Source: Pseudomonadota bacterium (GTDB taxonomy: Bacteria > Pseudomonadota > Alphaproteobacteria > Sphingomonadales > Sphingomonadaceae). From it: DNA of 64,000 bases. The notes below the pieces were generated by a model that did not search any database, was not told where the DNA came from, and worked only from the letters and a program-made list of their open reading frames with translations. A program made the translations under genes and the position numbers. Positions 24,557-32,895 of this stretch are shown here, piece by piece. Within the stretch, counting starts at the first letter, position 1, and the number at the start of each line of letters is the position of its first letter. Where the stretch lies: assembly GCA_023418595.1 (NCBI GenBank), contig JAEZZI010000026.1:243845-307844 (forward strand), given 5' to 3'.

Positions 24557-25321
24557 TTAAATGCCCGCCAGTCCCTGCTCGCGCAGCCTTGCCTGCGCGC
24601 GCTTGTACGCCACCGGCTCGGCGATGTTCAGCCGCCGACGCGCGGCCTCAAGCGGTTCGGCCAGCAGCATTTCGTAATCCTCGCCCGACAGCCATTTGGC
24701 GCGTTTGCCGTGGCGATAGCCTTCGATCACCGCTTTCATGAACAGGCGCTCGCCGGTGACGCGCAACGACTTGATCGCGGCACCCGCACCGATCGCCGCC
24801 CAGCCGAGGCCACCGGTCTGAGCATAGCTGAACGCGACCAGACACGCCTCGCCCAGATGCTCCTCGGCGGTATAGCCGGTCAGGACGTGCCAGATGTCGT
24901 GAATGTCACGTTCGCGCCGCCCAAACCAGCTGACCGGATGCTCCAGGTCGCGCCAGCCGTCATTGTCGGTGTAGCTGATGTCGGCGAGCCAATCGGCGGA
25001 AAAGCCGGTGCGGTCGAGAAAGGCGCGATAATGCGCGCCGACACTGCCTTCGGGAAGCGAATCGATCCATTCGCGGTTCGAGAACAACCGCGCCAGTTCG
25101 GTGCGGCGATAGGCGATGCGACCGCCCTCGGGCGTGCGGATCAGCCTGGCATAGTTTCGCTGCGCGGAGTCGCCATTCAGTGCGCGCATGATGCGGAACA
25201 CCTGCACCGTGTCGTCGCCATTGGCGAGCAGCTTGCGCAGCGCCGCCCATGCCGCGCCCCAATCGCGCTTCATCGGCAGCGCGGGATTGATCGGTTGCGG
25301 TTGCAATGCCTGAGTCGCCAT
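24557..25321 (-). CDS. coq4: Coq4-family protein (ubiquinone synthesis)
   Basis: 254 residues from ATG 25321, with AAAGG six bases upstream. Family motif HDxxHxxTGY is seen as RDIHDIWHVLTGYTAEEHLG, the metal-binding His/Asp/His/Glu set of Coq4. Coq4 was long seen as a scaffold of the CoQ complex and has been linked to C1 decarboxylation and hydroxylation of the ring; the bacterial members are little studied. A perfect 22 bp palindrome lies 12 bases before the start codon, so expression is probably under a dimeric repressor. Confidence 0.88.
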   Translation of the reverse strand: MATQALQPQPINPALPMKRDWGAAWAALRKLLANGDDTVQVFRIMRALNGDSAQRNYARLIRTPEGGRIAYRRTELARLFSNREWIDSLPEGSVGAHYRAFLDRTGFSADWLADISYTDNDGWRDLEHPVSWFGRRERDIHDIWHVLTGYTAEEHLGEACLVAFSYAQTGGLGWAAIGAGAAIKSLRVTGERLFMKAVIEGYRHGKRAKWLSGEDYEMLLAEPLEAARRRLNIAEPVAYKRAQARLREQGLAGI

Positions 25322-25332
25322 GGCCGAGCCTT

Positions 25333-25354
25333 TAACTGACATCGATGTCAGTTA
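25333..25354. promoter_or_regulatory. perfect 22 bp palindrome upstream of coq4, probable operator
   Basis: TAACTGACATCGATGTCAGTTA reads the same on both strands. It is centred about 22 bases before the coq4 ATG, where a bound dimer would block transcription or the ribosome site. Length and symmetry suit a TetR- or MarR-type regulator; none is encoded beside it. Confidence 0.75.
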
Positions 25355-25405
25355 TGCGGGCGATCGGTTAAAATTTCAAGAGCCTGCGGCAGAACCGCCC
25401 CAAAC

Positions 25406-25481
25406 CGTCATGCCAGCGTAGGCTGGCATATCAAGCGAGGGAGGAATGCGGCTTGAGATCCCGGCTTTCGCTGGGATGGCG
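25406..25481. repeat. palindromic element, family E
   Basis: Imperfect inverted repeat: left arm starts CGTCATGCCAGCG and ends ATCAAG; the right arm starts CTTGAGATCCCGGC and ends GGGATGGCG. Arms of about 30 bases; sits between dnaN and coq4. Confidence 0.8.
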
Positions 25482-25533
25482 GGTTTGTGGCGGGGGCGTA
25501 GAGACGTGAGGGGCGACCGGCGTTACCCGCCGA

Positions 25534-26646
25534 TCAAACCCGCATCGGCATCAGCACGTAGAGCGCAGGCGCCTTGTCGTTTTCGCGGATCAGCGTGGGG
25601 GCGGCGGCGTCGGCCAGATGGACCTCGACCATGTCCCCTTCGACCTGCCCCAATATGTCCATCAGATACTTGCTGTTGAAACCGATCTCGAAGCCTTGGG
25701 CCGCATAATCGCCCGGGACTTCTTCGGCCGCCGTGCCGTTTTCGGGGCTGGTGACCGACAGCGTGATCTTGTCGCGGTCGAGCGCCATTTTGACCGCGCG
25801 GGTCTTTTCGGTCGCGATGGTCGATACGCGATCGACGCCCGCCATGAAGCTCTTGGGGTCGATCTTCAGGATCTTGTCGTTGCCGGTCGGAATCACCCGC
25901 GAATAGTCGGGGAAGGTGCCGTCGATCAGCTTGGAGGTCAGGATCGCGCGGCCCAGGTCGAAGCGGATTTTCGAGCTCGACAGCGACACGCCGACCGAAC
26001 CGTCGACTTCGTCGAGCAATTTACGGAGTTCGCCGATGCATTTGCGCGGCACGATGACGCTGGGCATCTCGTCCGCGCCGTCGGGGCGCGGCACCGTGAC
26101 GCGCGCGAGGCGGTGGCCGTCGGTCGCGGCAGCCTTGAGCACCGGCTGGCCGTCATCCGACACATGGAAGAAAATGCCGTTCAGATAATAGCGGGTTTCC
26201 TCGGTCGAGATCGCGAAGCGCGTCTTGTCGATGATCGCCTTCAGCGTTTCCGACGGCAATTCGAACTGCGTCGGCAATTCGCCTTCGGCAATGACCGGGA
26301 AATCGTCGCGCGGCAGTGTGCCCAGCGCGAAACGGGCGCGGCCCGCGACGATCGACAATTTCCCTTCTGCGGCGGTCAGTTCGACCTGCGCGCCTTCGGG
26401 CAGCTTGCGGACGATGTCGAAAAACGTGTGCGCGGACACGGTGGTCGCGCCGGGCTGATCCACGGCGGCGGCGACGGTTTCGTCGATCTGGAGGTCGAGG
26501 TCGGTCGCCATCAGGCGGATGACGCCATCGGCCGATGCATCGATCATCACATTCGACAGAATCGGGATGGTGTTGCGCCGCTCGACCACCGACTGGACGT
26601 GGCTGAGCCCCTTGAGCAGGGTTGCGCGTTCGATCGTCGCCTTCAT
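25534..26646 (-). CDS. dnaN: DNA polymerase III beta subunit (sliding clamp)
   Basis: 370 residues. Dimeric ring clamp that tethers polymerase III; three similar domains of about 120 residues. Conserved features include KATIERATLLKGLSHVQSVVERR-type start, VSAHTFFDIVRKLP, LIDGTFPDYSRVIP and the C-terminal ALYVLMPMRV. Two ATGs are adjacent (26649 and 26646); the second has better spacing from GGGGG and gives the familiar MKATIER start. coq4 follows on the same strand after a 212-base gap with a repeat and an operator-like palindrome, so they are likely separate units. Confidence 0.98.
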   Translation of the reverse strand: MKATIERATLLKGLSHVQSVVERRNTIPILSNVMIDASADGVIRLMATDLDLQIDETVAAAVDQPGATTVSAHTFFDIVRKLPEGAQVELTAAEGKLSIVAGRARFALGTLPRDDFPVIAEGELPTQFELPSETLKAIIDKTRFAISTEETRYYLNGIFFHVSDDGQPVLKAAATDGHRLARVTVPRPDGADEMPSVIVPRKCIGELRKLLDEVDGSVGVSLSSSKIRFDLGRAILTSKLIDGTFPDYSRVIPTGNDKILKIDPKSFMAGVDRVSTIATEKTRAVKMALDRDKITLSVTSPENGTAAEEVPGDYAAQGFEIGFNSKYLMDILGQVEGDMVEVHLADAAAPTLIRENDKAPALYVLMPMRV

Positions 26647-26737
26647 CATTTACCCCCGGGCCGCCGCCCCTCAATTGAAACCCACCGTGATTCGCGGTCG
26701 CGAAGGCGGGTATTGCGCCGGATTTATCCTTAGCGCG

Positions 26738-26769
26738 AAAAAGGGCCGGGGCAAGCAGCCCCGACCCTT
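26738..26769 (-). terminator. rho-independent terminator after the outer-membrane barrel gene
   Basis: On the minus strand AGGGTCGGGGC, short loop, GCCCCGGCCCT, then TTTTT. It lies about 60 bases after the stop of the barrel gene and before dnaN. Confidence 0.9.
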
Positions 26770-26828
26770 CCCTTATCCAGATTCGACACCCGTTTTACGC
26801 TACCGGGGCATCGTTCCGGTCAGAGCGT

Positions 26829-27482
26829 TCAGAAACGCACGCCGACGCCGGCGACGACCTGATGACGATCGGTATCGATGTCGAACTGGCCGGTCGTCGC
26901 GCCATTGCGGAACTGGAAGTCCGCTTCGCGATAGTTCGAATAGCGATATTCGAGCTTCGCGTAGGTGTTGCGACCGATTGCCTGTTCAGCACCGGCACCG
27001 ACGCGCCAGCCTTCCAGCTCGAAATTCTCGTCGGTAGTGGTCGTGCCGTCGCTGCCCAGCAGGTTCAGGCGGGCGTTTGTATAGCCACCCTTTGCATAAA
27101 CCATGGTGGTGGGCGCAACCATCGCACCGACGCGCGCGCCGATATAGATGTCGCGGCCCGCGCTGACTTCACCGAAACCGAAGGTGTTCGGGTTGACGCG
27201 ATTGGTCTCGACCTTGCCGGTGGATCCGCTCAGTTCGGCTTCGGCACCGATCACCAGGCCATTGTTCAGCGCGAAATCATAACCGATTTCGCCGCCATAC
27301 AGGAAACCGTCGACTTCTTGGTCCACGCCTTCGATGCTTTCGGTGCTGCCGGGACGCAGACCGTCATAGCCGCCGACCACGCCGACGCGGGCACCGGTGA
27401 ACGTTGGGTTCACGTCCTGGGCGAAAGCGGGCGCTGCAAAGGCCGACGAGGCGGCAAGTGCGACAATGAGTGCGTTACGCAT
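26829..27482 (-). CDS. outer-membrane beta-barrel protein (OmpA-barrel/Omp25-like porin family)
   Basis: 217 residues from ATG 27482 (GGAG seven bases upstream). Signal peptide with AAPAFAQ cleavage. The mature part alternates amphipathic strands (FTGARVGVVGGYDGL, LYGGEIGYDFALNNGL, GARVGAMVAPTTMVYAKGGY, YAKLEYRYSNY) and ends VAGVGVRF with a terminal Phe, the recognition end for the BAM complex. Eight strands are likely. Related to Omp25/RopB-like and heme-binding-type barrels of alphaproteobacteria; the precise role is unknown. A strong terminator follows. Confidence 0.88.
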   Translation of the reverse strand: MRNALIVALAASSAFAAPAFAQDVNPTFTGARVGVVGGYDGLRPGSTESIEGVDQEVDGFLYGGEIGYDFALNNGLVIGAEAELSGSTGKVETNRVNPNTFGFGEVSAGRDIYIGARVGAMVAPTTMVYAKGGYTNARLNLLGSDGTTTTDENFELEGWRVGAGAEQAIGRNTYAKLEYRYSNYREADFQFRNGATTGQFDIDTDRHQVVAGVGVRF

Positions 27483-27610
27483 AAGAAACTCCATTCTTCA
27501 CAAATCCCGGATCGTGCCGGGGAGCGAGCTAAATGGTGCGGCGCGGCGAATGTTGCATGAACCTCAGATAAACAGGGATTTCCGTTGCTTTTGGGCCACA
27601 GGGGCTTGAA

Positions 27611-28288
27611 ATGGCGACGGTCGATGACAAAGCGAGGGGTGCGATGAATCGAGCGGCGACACGCAAAGGACGCGACTTCATCGCGCGGCATGGGGAGACT
27701 GTATTCAACGTCGTCAAGCGGCTGCAAGGCACCCATCCGCATACGCCCCTGACCCGTGCGGGCTTTGCCCAGGCCGAGGAAATGGGGCGGGCGTTGCGGG
27801 CCGAACTTGGGGTCAAGCCCCAGCTTGAGCTGTGGGCCTCGCCGACCGGACGCGCGCTCCAGACCTTGGCGGTGATCGCCGAGCATCTCGAACTCGACTG
27901 GCACGCGGCGCAGACCGACGAGCGGCTGACCGAAATCGACATGGGTGACTGGGGCGGGCGCTATTATGCCGAGATTTTCGCCGAAGCCGGAAATTTCATC
28001 GACCGGGATACAGGGCTGTTCGCGGTTCCGGCCCCTGGAGGCGAGTTTTACGACGGCATCGCGGCGCGGGTGTCAGCCTGGGCTGATGACACGAACCGTG
28101 ACGGCGACCGGCTGATCATCATGCACGGCATGTCGAGCCGGGTGCTGCGCGGCGTGCTGACCGGTTTGGATCTGCTGCCGAAATTCCGGGCGCCCGTGGC
28201 AGGCGGATTGCCGCAAGGGACGGTGGTCGCGATCGAGCGCGGGGTCGAGCGCATCGTCCATCGCGGCACCGGACGCGCGCCCGCATGA
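27611..28288 (+). CDS. histidine phosphatase family protein (phosphoglycerate-mutase-like)
   Basis: 225 residues. The catalytic motif FIARHGETVFN holds the phospho-accepting His and Arg; later blocks are LTRAGFAQAEEMG, WASPTGRALQT, DERLTEIDMGDWGG and IIMHGMSSRVLRG with the second His. Such enzymes remove phosphate from sugars, nucleotides or proteins; the substrate is not predictable. AGGGG lies seven bases before the ATG 27611; ATG 27644 is an alternative start. It overlaps the next gene by four bases. Confidence 0.9.
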   Translation: MATVDDKARGAMNRAATRKGRDFIARHGETVFNVVKRLQGTHPHTPLTRAGFAQAEEMGRALRAELGVKPQLELWASPTGRALQTLAVIAEHLELDWHAAQTDERLTEIDMGDWGGRYYAEIFAEAGNFIDRDTGLFAVPAPGGEFYDGIAARVSAWADDTNRDGDRLIIMHGMSSRVLRGVLTGLDLLPKFRAPVAGGLPQGTVVAIERGVERIVHRGTGRAPA

Positions 28289-28767
28289 TCATGACCGCGC
28301 TCGTGCTGGCCCTCCAGGCGCAAGCTTCGCCAGAGCGGCCCGCGGGGCGCGTCACGATCGGCGTCCATCAAAGCTGGGGTGCATTCCGCGACACGTCGCC
28401 CCGCCGCTGTTTCGCCATCGCTCGCCCCCCCGGCGCCGGCCAGCGCAATCCGGCCTTCGCCAGCATCGGCCTCTGGCCTGGCAGCGCTCCCCGGCCGCAA
28501 TTCCACGCCCGGCTGAGCCGCGCCAAACGCCCCGACACCCGCGTCACCCTGTCGATCGGCGAACGCCGCTTCGCGCTGATCGCAGGCGCGACCGACGCCT
28601 GGGCGCCCGATCCGGCCACCGACGCCGCGATCGTCGCGGCGATGCGCGGCCAGCGGAGTATGAGCGTCGAAAGCGTCGGCGCGAACGGCCGCCCCTTCGC
28701 CGACACCTATGCGCTGGGCGGCGCGGCAACCGCGATCGACGCGGCAGTGCTGGGGTGCGCGCGGTGA
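28285..28767 (+). CDS. secreted protein, possibly IalB-like
   Basis: 160 residues. Short hydrophobic N-terminus (MIMTALVLALQAQA) that can serve as signal peptide. Then WGAFRDTSPRRCFAIARPP, VTLSIGERRFALIAG and SMSVESVGANGRPFADTYA, a pattern like invasion-associated locus B (IalB) proteins, although shorter and without the usual Cys pair spacing being certain. Start ATG overlaps the phosphatase stop, and its stop overlaps the GTG of the next gene; all three are probably one unit leading to rlmN. The family name is tentative. Confidence 0.65.
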   Translation: MIMTALVLALQAQASPERPAGRVTIGVHQSWGAFRDTSPRRCFAIARPPGAGQRNPAFASIGLWPGSAPRPQFHARLSRAKRPDTRVTLSIGERRFALIAGATDAWAPDPATDAAIVAAMRGQRSMSVESVGANGRPFADTYALGGAATAIDAAVLGCAR

Positions 28768-29159
28768 AATTCTGGCTTTGGCCCGGCCGCTATTATGATT
28801 GGGCACGGCAAACCGATCCCTCGGGCATGATGAACCTGGTCGTGCTGCCTACTATCATCGGTGGCGTAGTCACCCTTATTCTAATGTTATGGGGTCATGT
28901 TCATCTATCCCCCCAGAGCACGACCGCCTATATTTTCGACCGGGCGCTTATGGTCTTTTTCATTATTTCAGTTCCATGCTGGCTGGGTTACACTGGAGTC
29001 CGATTGCTTCTGGAAATTGCCCCGGCGGTCCTCGTAATTGTCAGGGGTGCAAAATGGATGCGGCGCATCGCGGCGCCGCAGTGGCGATCCGGCTGGCGGG
29101 CGGCGGGCCGAATTATCGGCGGCCTATTCCGGCGACCTGGCTGGTCGAGCACAATCTAG
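28764..29159 (+). CDS. unrecognised small membrane protein
   Basis: 131 residues from GTG 28764 in a four-base overlap with the previous stop. Start FWLWPGRYYDWARQTDPS, then two or three membrane helices (LVVLPTIIGGVVTLILMLWG, ALMVFFIISVPCWLGYTG and LLLEIAPAVLVIV), and a basic Arg/Trp-rich tail (MRRIAAPQWRSGWRA). I do not recognise the family. The central part has markedly lower GC than its neighbours. Ends 33 bases before rlmN. Confidence 0.65.
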   Translation: MKFWLWPGRYYDWARQTDPSGMMNLVVLPTIIGGVVTLILMLWGHVHLSPQSTTAYIFDRALMVFFIISVPCWLGYTGVRLLLEIAPAVLVIVRGAKWMRRIAAPQWRSGWRAAGRIIGGLFRRPGWSSTI

Positions 29160-29192
29160 CGTTCGGGCACCTTTTCCCCTATATCGCGCGCC

Positions 29193-30401
29193 ATGCAGAC
29201 AGCTACCGCCGCCGCCATGCCCATTCCGGGGCATATCGATCCCGTGCCCGTTCCGCGCGCCTTGGTGCCGCGCAGCGACGGACGTGTCGACCTGCTCGGC
29301 TTGTCCAAGATGGACTTGCGCATGGCGCTGGAGACGTCGCAACTCGATCCCAAACAGGCGAAGCTGCGCGCCAAGCAGTTGTGGCACTGGATCTATAATC
29401 GCGGCGTCACCGAATTTTCGAAGATGACCGACATTTCGAAGACGATGCAGCCTTGGCTGGAACAGCGTTTCGTGATTTCGCGGCCTGAGGTGATCGAGGC
29501 GCAGGTATCGACCGACGGCACGCGCAAATGGCTGCTGCGGTCGGACGATGGCCAGGATTACGAGATGGTGTTCATTCCCGACGCCGATCGGGGAACGCTC
29601 TGCGTATCGAGCCAAGTCGGCTGCACGCTCAATTGCCGTTTCTGCCACACCGGCACGATGCGGCTGGTCCGCAACCTGACGCCCGGAGAAATCGTCGGTC
29701 AGGTGATGCTGGCGCGCGACGCGCTGGGCGAATGGCCGAGCCAGCCCGATGGGCGGATGCTGACCAACATCGTCATGATGGGGATGGGCGAGCCGCTCTA
29801 TAATTTCGATTCGGTGCGCGACGGGTTGAAGATCGTCATGGATGGGGACGGCATCGCCCTGTCGAAGCGCCGCATCACGCTGTCGACCAGCGGCGTGGTG
29901 CCGATGATGGCGCGCGCGGGCGCGGAAATCGGCGTGAACCTTGCCGTGTCGCTCCATGCGGTGACCAAGGAAGTGCGCGACGAAATTGTGCCCTTGAACC
30001 GCAAATACGGAATCGAGGAACTGCTTCAGGCATGCGCCGATTATCCCGGTGCGAACAATGCGCGGCGGATCACGTTCGAATATGTGATGCTGAAGGACAA
30101 GAACGACAGCGACGACGATGCGCGCGAACTGGTCCGGCTGCTGCGTCATTACGACCTGCCCGCCAAGGTCAACCTGATCCCGTTCAATCCCTGGCCCGGC
30201 GCGCCCTATGAATGCTCGGACCCGGCGCGGATCAAGGCGTTTTCGAAGATCATCTTCGAATCGGGCATCTCCGCACCGACTCGCACCCCGCGCGGTCGCG
30301 ACATCGATGCGGCGTGCGGCCAGTTGAAGACGGCGGCGGAGAAAAAGACGCGGGCGGAACTCGATCGGCTGGCGGAAGAGAAGCAGGCGGCGTTGGGGTA
30401 A
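29193..30401 (+). CDS. rlmN: dual-specificity 23S rRNA (A2503)/tRNA (A37) methyltransferase RlmN
   Basis: 402 residues. Radical-SAM enzyme that methylates C2 of adenine in 23S rRNA and some tRNAs. The cluster motif is CTLNCRFCHTG (CxxxCxxC); the methyl-carrying Cys is in IDAACGQLK near the C-terminus and the other essential Cys in GTLCVSSQVG. Further blocks: TNIVMMGMGEPLYNFD and ISLHAV-type LAVSLHAVTKEVRDEIVP. The N-terminus is about 20 residues longer than average; ATG 29217 is an alternative. A family B palindrome follows. Confidence 0.98.
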   Translation: MQTATAAAMPIPGHIDPVPVPRALVPRSDGRVDLLGLSKMDLRMALETSQLDPKQAKLRAKQLWHWIYNRGVTEFSKMTDISKTMQPWLEQRFVISRPEVIEAQVSTDGTRKWLLRSDDGQDYEMVFIPDADRGTLCVSSQVGCTLNCRFCHTGTMRLVRNLTPGEIVGQVMLARDALGEWPSQPDGRMLTNIVMMGMGEPLYNFDSVRDGLKIVMDGDGIALSKRRITLSTSGVVPMMARAGAEIGVNLAVSLHAVTKEVRDEIVPLNRKYGIEELLQACADYPGANNARRITFEYVMLKDKNDSDDDARELVRLLRHYDLPAKVNLIPFNPWPGAPYECSDPARIKAFSKIIFESGISAPTRTPRGRDIDAACGQLKTAAEKKTRAELDRLAEEKQAALG

Positions 30402-30442
30402 CGGCCGCCGGTCGCCCTTGAACCGGCTGCCACGACCCGTTT

Positions 30443-30519
30443 CGTCATTGCGAGCGAAGCGAAGCAATCTGAGAGCCCTGTGTGGAAGACTGGATTGCCG
30501 CGCTTCGCTCGCAATGGCG
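30443..30519. repeat. palindromic element, family B, copy 3
   Basis: Left end CGTCATTGCGAGCGAAGCG, right end CGCTTCGCTCGCAATGGCG; imperfect inverted repeat after rlmN, clearly related to 7903-7978. Confidence 0.88.
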
Positions 30520-30594
30520 ATTTAGGAGCCTGACCGCCTTGCTCGGAGTGCCGCCCCTCGACAATCTCCCGCGCATCCGCTCTAGCGACCGGCG

Positions 30595-31353
30595 ATGCTC
30601 GATCTTGCCGCTCTCACCCTTGCTCTGGTCGCAGGAATTGCCGGAGGGGTGATGAATGCGCTGGCGGGCGGAGGAACGTTCGCAACCTTGCCCGCGCTGC
30701 TCGCACTCGGGCTGCCCGCCAATATCGCCAACGCAACCTCCAACGTCGCGCTGTTGCCAGGCGCAGCGGCGAGCGCGTGGACGTTTCGCGATGAGTTGCG
30801 GCCGATTGCGCGCGTCGCGATTCCGGCGCTGGCGGCGATCACCTTTGCGGGCGGGTTGCTGGGAAGCTGGCTATTGGTGGTGACGCCCAGTGATACGTTC
30901 GACGTGATCATTCCGTGGCTGGTGCTGTATGCGTTCGTCGTATTGCTGATCGGCAAGCGCGGGGCGGCGTGGCTGGCCGAGCGGGTGACGATCGGGCGGC
31001 GCGCGCTGATGGCGGTGCAGTCGCTGCTGGGCGTCTATGGCGGTTATTTCGGTGGCGGAGTCGGGTTGATGACGACCGCGACCTACGGGCTGCTCGCCGG
31101 GGTCGGCCCGCGGGAGATGTTCGCCGCGCGCACGCTGATGCTGGCGGTGGCCAATCTGGCGGCGGCGATCATCTTCATCGCCTTCGCGATGGTCGACTGG
31201 CGATCCTGCGTGCCGATGCTGACCGGCGCGATCCTGGGCGGATGGGGCGGCGCGCATCTGGGCAAGCGTCTGGCGCCGGGGCCGGTGCGTATCTGGACGT
31301 TGCTAGTCACGGGCATCACGACGATCGTGTTTTTCGTTCGTGCCTATGGCTGA
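30595..31353 (+). CDS. TauE/SafE-family sulfite/anion permease
   Basis: 252 residues with about eight membrane helices. N-terminal GIAGGVMNALAGGGTFATLP and NIANATSNVALLPGA, and the repeated half QSLLGVYGGYFGGGVGLMTT with FAARTLMLAVANLAAA, are the TauE/SafE (DUF81) signatures. Family members export sulfite, sulfoacetate or other organosulfur anions. The next two genes encode a cytochrome b and a molybdopterin oxidoreductase of the sulfite-oxidase fold, which suits a link to sulfite, though no experiment is implied. No clear ribosome site before the ATG. Confidence 0.9.
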   Translation: MLDLAALTLALVAGIAGGVMNALAGGGTFATLPALLALGLPANIANATSNVALLPGAAASAWTFRDELRPIARVAIPALAAITFAGGLLGSWLLVVTPSDTFDVIIPWLVLYAFVVLLIGKRGAAWLAERVTIGRRALMAVQSLLGVYGGYFGGGVGLMTTATYGLLAGVGPREMFAARTLMLAVANLAAAIIFIAFAMVDWRSCVPMLTGAILGGWGGAHLGKRLAPGPVRIWTLLVTGITTIVFFVRAYG

Positions 31354-31387
31354 GCGCGGTTAGGATCGAGCGGTGAAGGAGGCGCGG

Positions 31388-32146
31388 ATGGTCGATGCGA
31401 CGGACGAAGGGGCGGCGCGCCCGATGATCTATCGCCACCGGCTGGCGACGCGTCTCTGGCACTGGATCAACGCCGTCACGGTAATCGTGCTGCTGGGCAG
31501 CGGGCTGATGATCCTGAACGCGCATCCGCATCTCTATTGGGGCGAGTTCGGCGCCAATTTCGACGAACCGTGGTTCAGCGTGTCGATGGTGTTCGCCGAT
31601 GGCCGGGTGCCCGGATGGCTGACCATCCCCAGCAACTACAGCCTGTCCGCCGCGCGGCGCTGGCATCTGTTCTTCGCGTTGATACTCGGCTTCGGCTTGC
31701 TGGCGTTCATGATCGCGAGCCTCATCAACCGGCATTTCAGACGCGACCTGAAGGTGGCGCGCGAGGATGTGTCACCGAAACACCTCGCCCACGACGTGCG
31801 CGAGCATCTGGCATTGCGCTTCCACGATCCGAAGAAGCCCGCGCGGTACAACAGCTTGCAGAAATGGAGCTACATCCTCGTCATTTTCGTGATGTTGCCG
31901 CTCGTCATCCTGACCGGGCTGACCATGTCGCCGGGGATGAATGCGGCGTGGCCGTGGCTGCTCGATCTGTTCGGCGGGCGGCAATCGGCGCGCTCCATTC
32001 ATTTCATCGTCGCGATGCTGCTCGCCGGGTTCATCGTCGTCCATCTGGCGCTCGTCATCCTGGCGGGGGTGTGGAACGAGACCCGATCAATGATTACCGG
32101 CTGGTGGCGCGTGCCCCAGCAGCAGCCGTCGGAGGACAAGCCATGA
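31388..32146 (+). CDS. cytochrome b561-type membrane subunit
   Basis: 252 residues from ATG 31388 (AAGGAGG about ten bases upstream). Four to five membrane helices with heme-ligand histidines in ATRLWHWINAVTVIVLL, SAARRWHLFFALILG and ARSIHFIVAMLLAGFIVVHL. Matches the prokaryotic cytochrome b561/Ni-hydrogenase b-type family (PF01292). It probably passes electrons between the quinone pool and the molybdopterin enzyme encoded next, whose ATG overlaps its stop. Insert between helices 1 and 2 is longer than usual (WFSVSMVFADGRVPGW). Confidence 0.9.
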   Translation: MVDATDEGAARPMIYRHRLATRLWHWINAVTVIVLLGSGLMILNAHPHLYWGEFGANFDEPWFSVSMVFADGRVPGWLTIPSNYSLSAARRWHLFFALILGFGLLAFMIASLINRHFRRDLKVAREDVSPKHLAHDVREHLALRFHDPKKPARYNSLQKWSYILVIFVMLPLVILTGLTMSPGMNAAWPWLLDLFGGRQSARSIHFIVAMLLAGFIVVHLALVILAGVWNETRSMITGWWRVPQQQPSEDKP

Positions 32147-32895
32147 TCCATCGTCGCAAGGTGATCGCCGGACTGGCGGTGGGCGCTGGCGGATTGCTCG
32201 CGGGCTGCGACCGGTTGAACGAAAGCGAGGGGTTTCGCGGTCTGCTCCGTCGCGGCGAGGACACGAACATGGCGCTGCAACGGCTGCTCATCAACCGCAA
32301 CGCGCTGGCCCGCGAATATCGCCCCGACCAGATGTCGCCCATCTTTCGCGCCAACGGCACAAGGCGACCCGAGGGCGATGCCTATGCCGCGCAGGCCGCC
32401 GCGAATTTTGCCGACTGGCGCATCACGGTGGACGGCCTCGTCGCCAATCCGCTGTCGCTGTCGATGGACCAGATCCGCGCCATGCCCGCGCGCAGCCAGA
32501 TCACGCGGCACGATTGCGTCGAGGGATGGAGCGCGATCGGCAAATGGACCGGGCCGCGACTGTCGCTGATCCTGGACGCCGCGCGGTTGCAGCCTGCGGC
32601 CAGATATCTGGTGTTCCATTGCGCGGACACGCTGGGCGGGCGTCCCTATTATGAATCGATCGACCTGGTGGATGCCTTTCACCCCCAGACGATCATGGCC
32701 TGGGCGATGAACGACCGGGTGCTGGGTGTCCCTTATGGCGCGCCGGTGCGCCTCAGGGTCGAGCGGCAACTGGGCTACAAGCACGCCAAATATGTCGAGC
32801 GGATCGAAGCGGTGGCGTCGCTCGACGGGCTGTACGGCGGCAAGGGCGGCTATTGGGAAGATGTCGCCGGTTACGAATGGTATGCGGGGATCTAG
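32143..32895 (+). CDS. molybdopterin-dependent oxidoreductase, sulfite-oxidase fold (MsrP/YedY-like)
   Basis: 250 residues. N-terminus MIHRRKVIAGLAVGAGGLLA has a twin-arginine-like signal with a following GC that may be lipidated. The oxidoreductase molybdopterin-binding domain (PF00174) runs from about residue 90; the molybdenum-ligating Cys is in ITRHDCVEGWSAIGKWTG. It ends GGYWEDVAGYEWYAGI. In this family the enzyme acts in the periplasm on sulfite or S-/N-oxides. Paired with the cytochrome b upstream in a four-base overlap. The substrate is unknown. Confidence 0.9.
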   Translation: MIHRRKVIAGLAVGAGGLLAGCDRLNESEGFRGLLRRGEDTNMALQRLLINRNALAREYRPDQMSPIFRANGTRRPEGDAYAAQAAANFADWRITVDGLVANPLSLSMDQIRAMPARSQITRHDCVEGWSAIGKWTGPRLSLILDAARLQPAARYLVFHCADTLGGRPYYESIDLVDAFHPQTIMAWAMNDRVLGVPYGAPVRLRVERQLGYKHAKYVERIEAVASLDGLYGGKGGYWEDVAGYEWYAGI

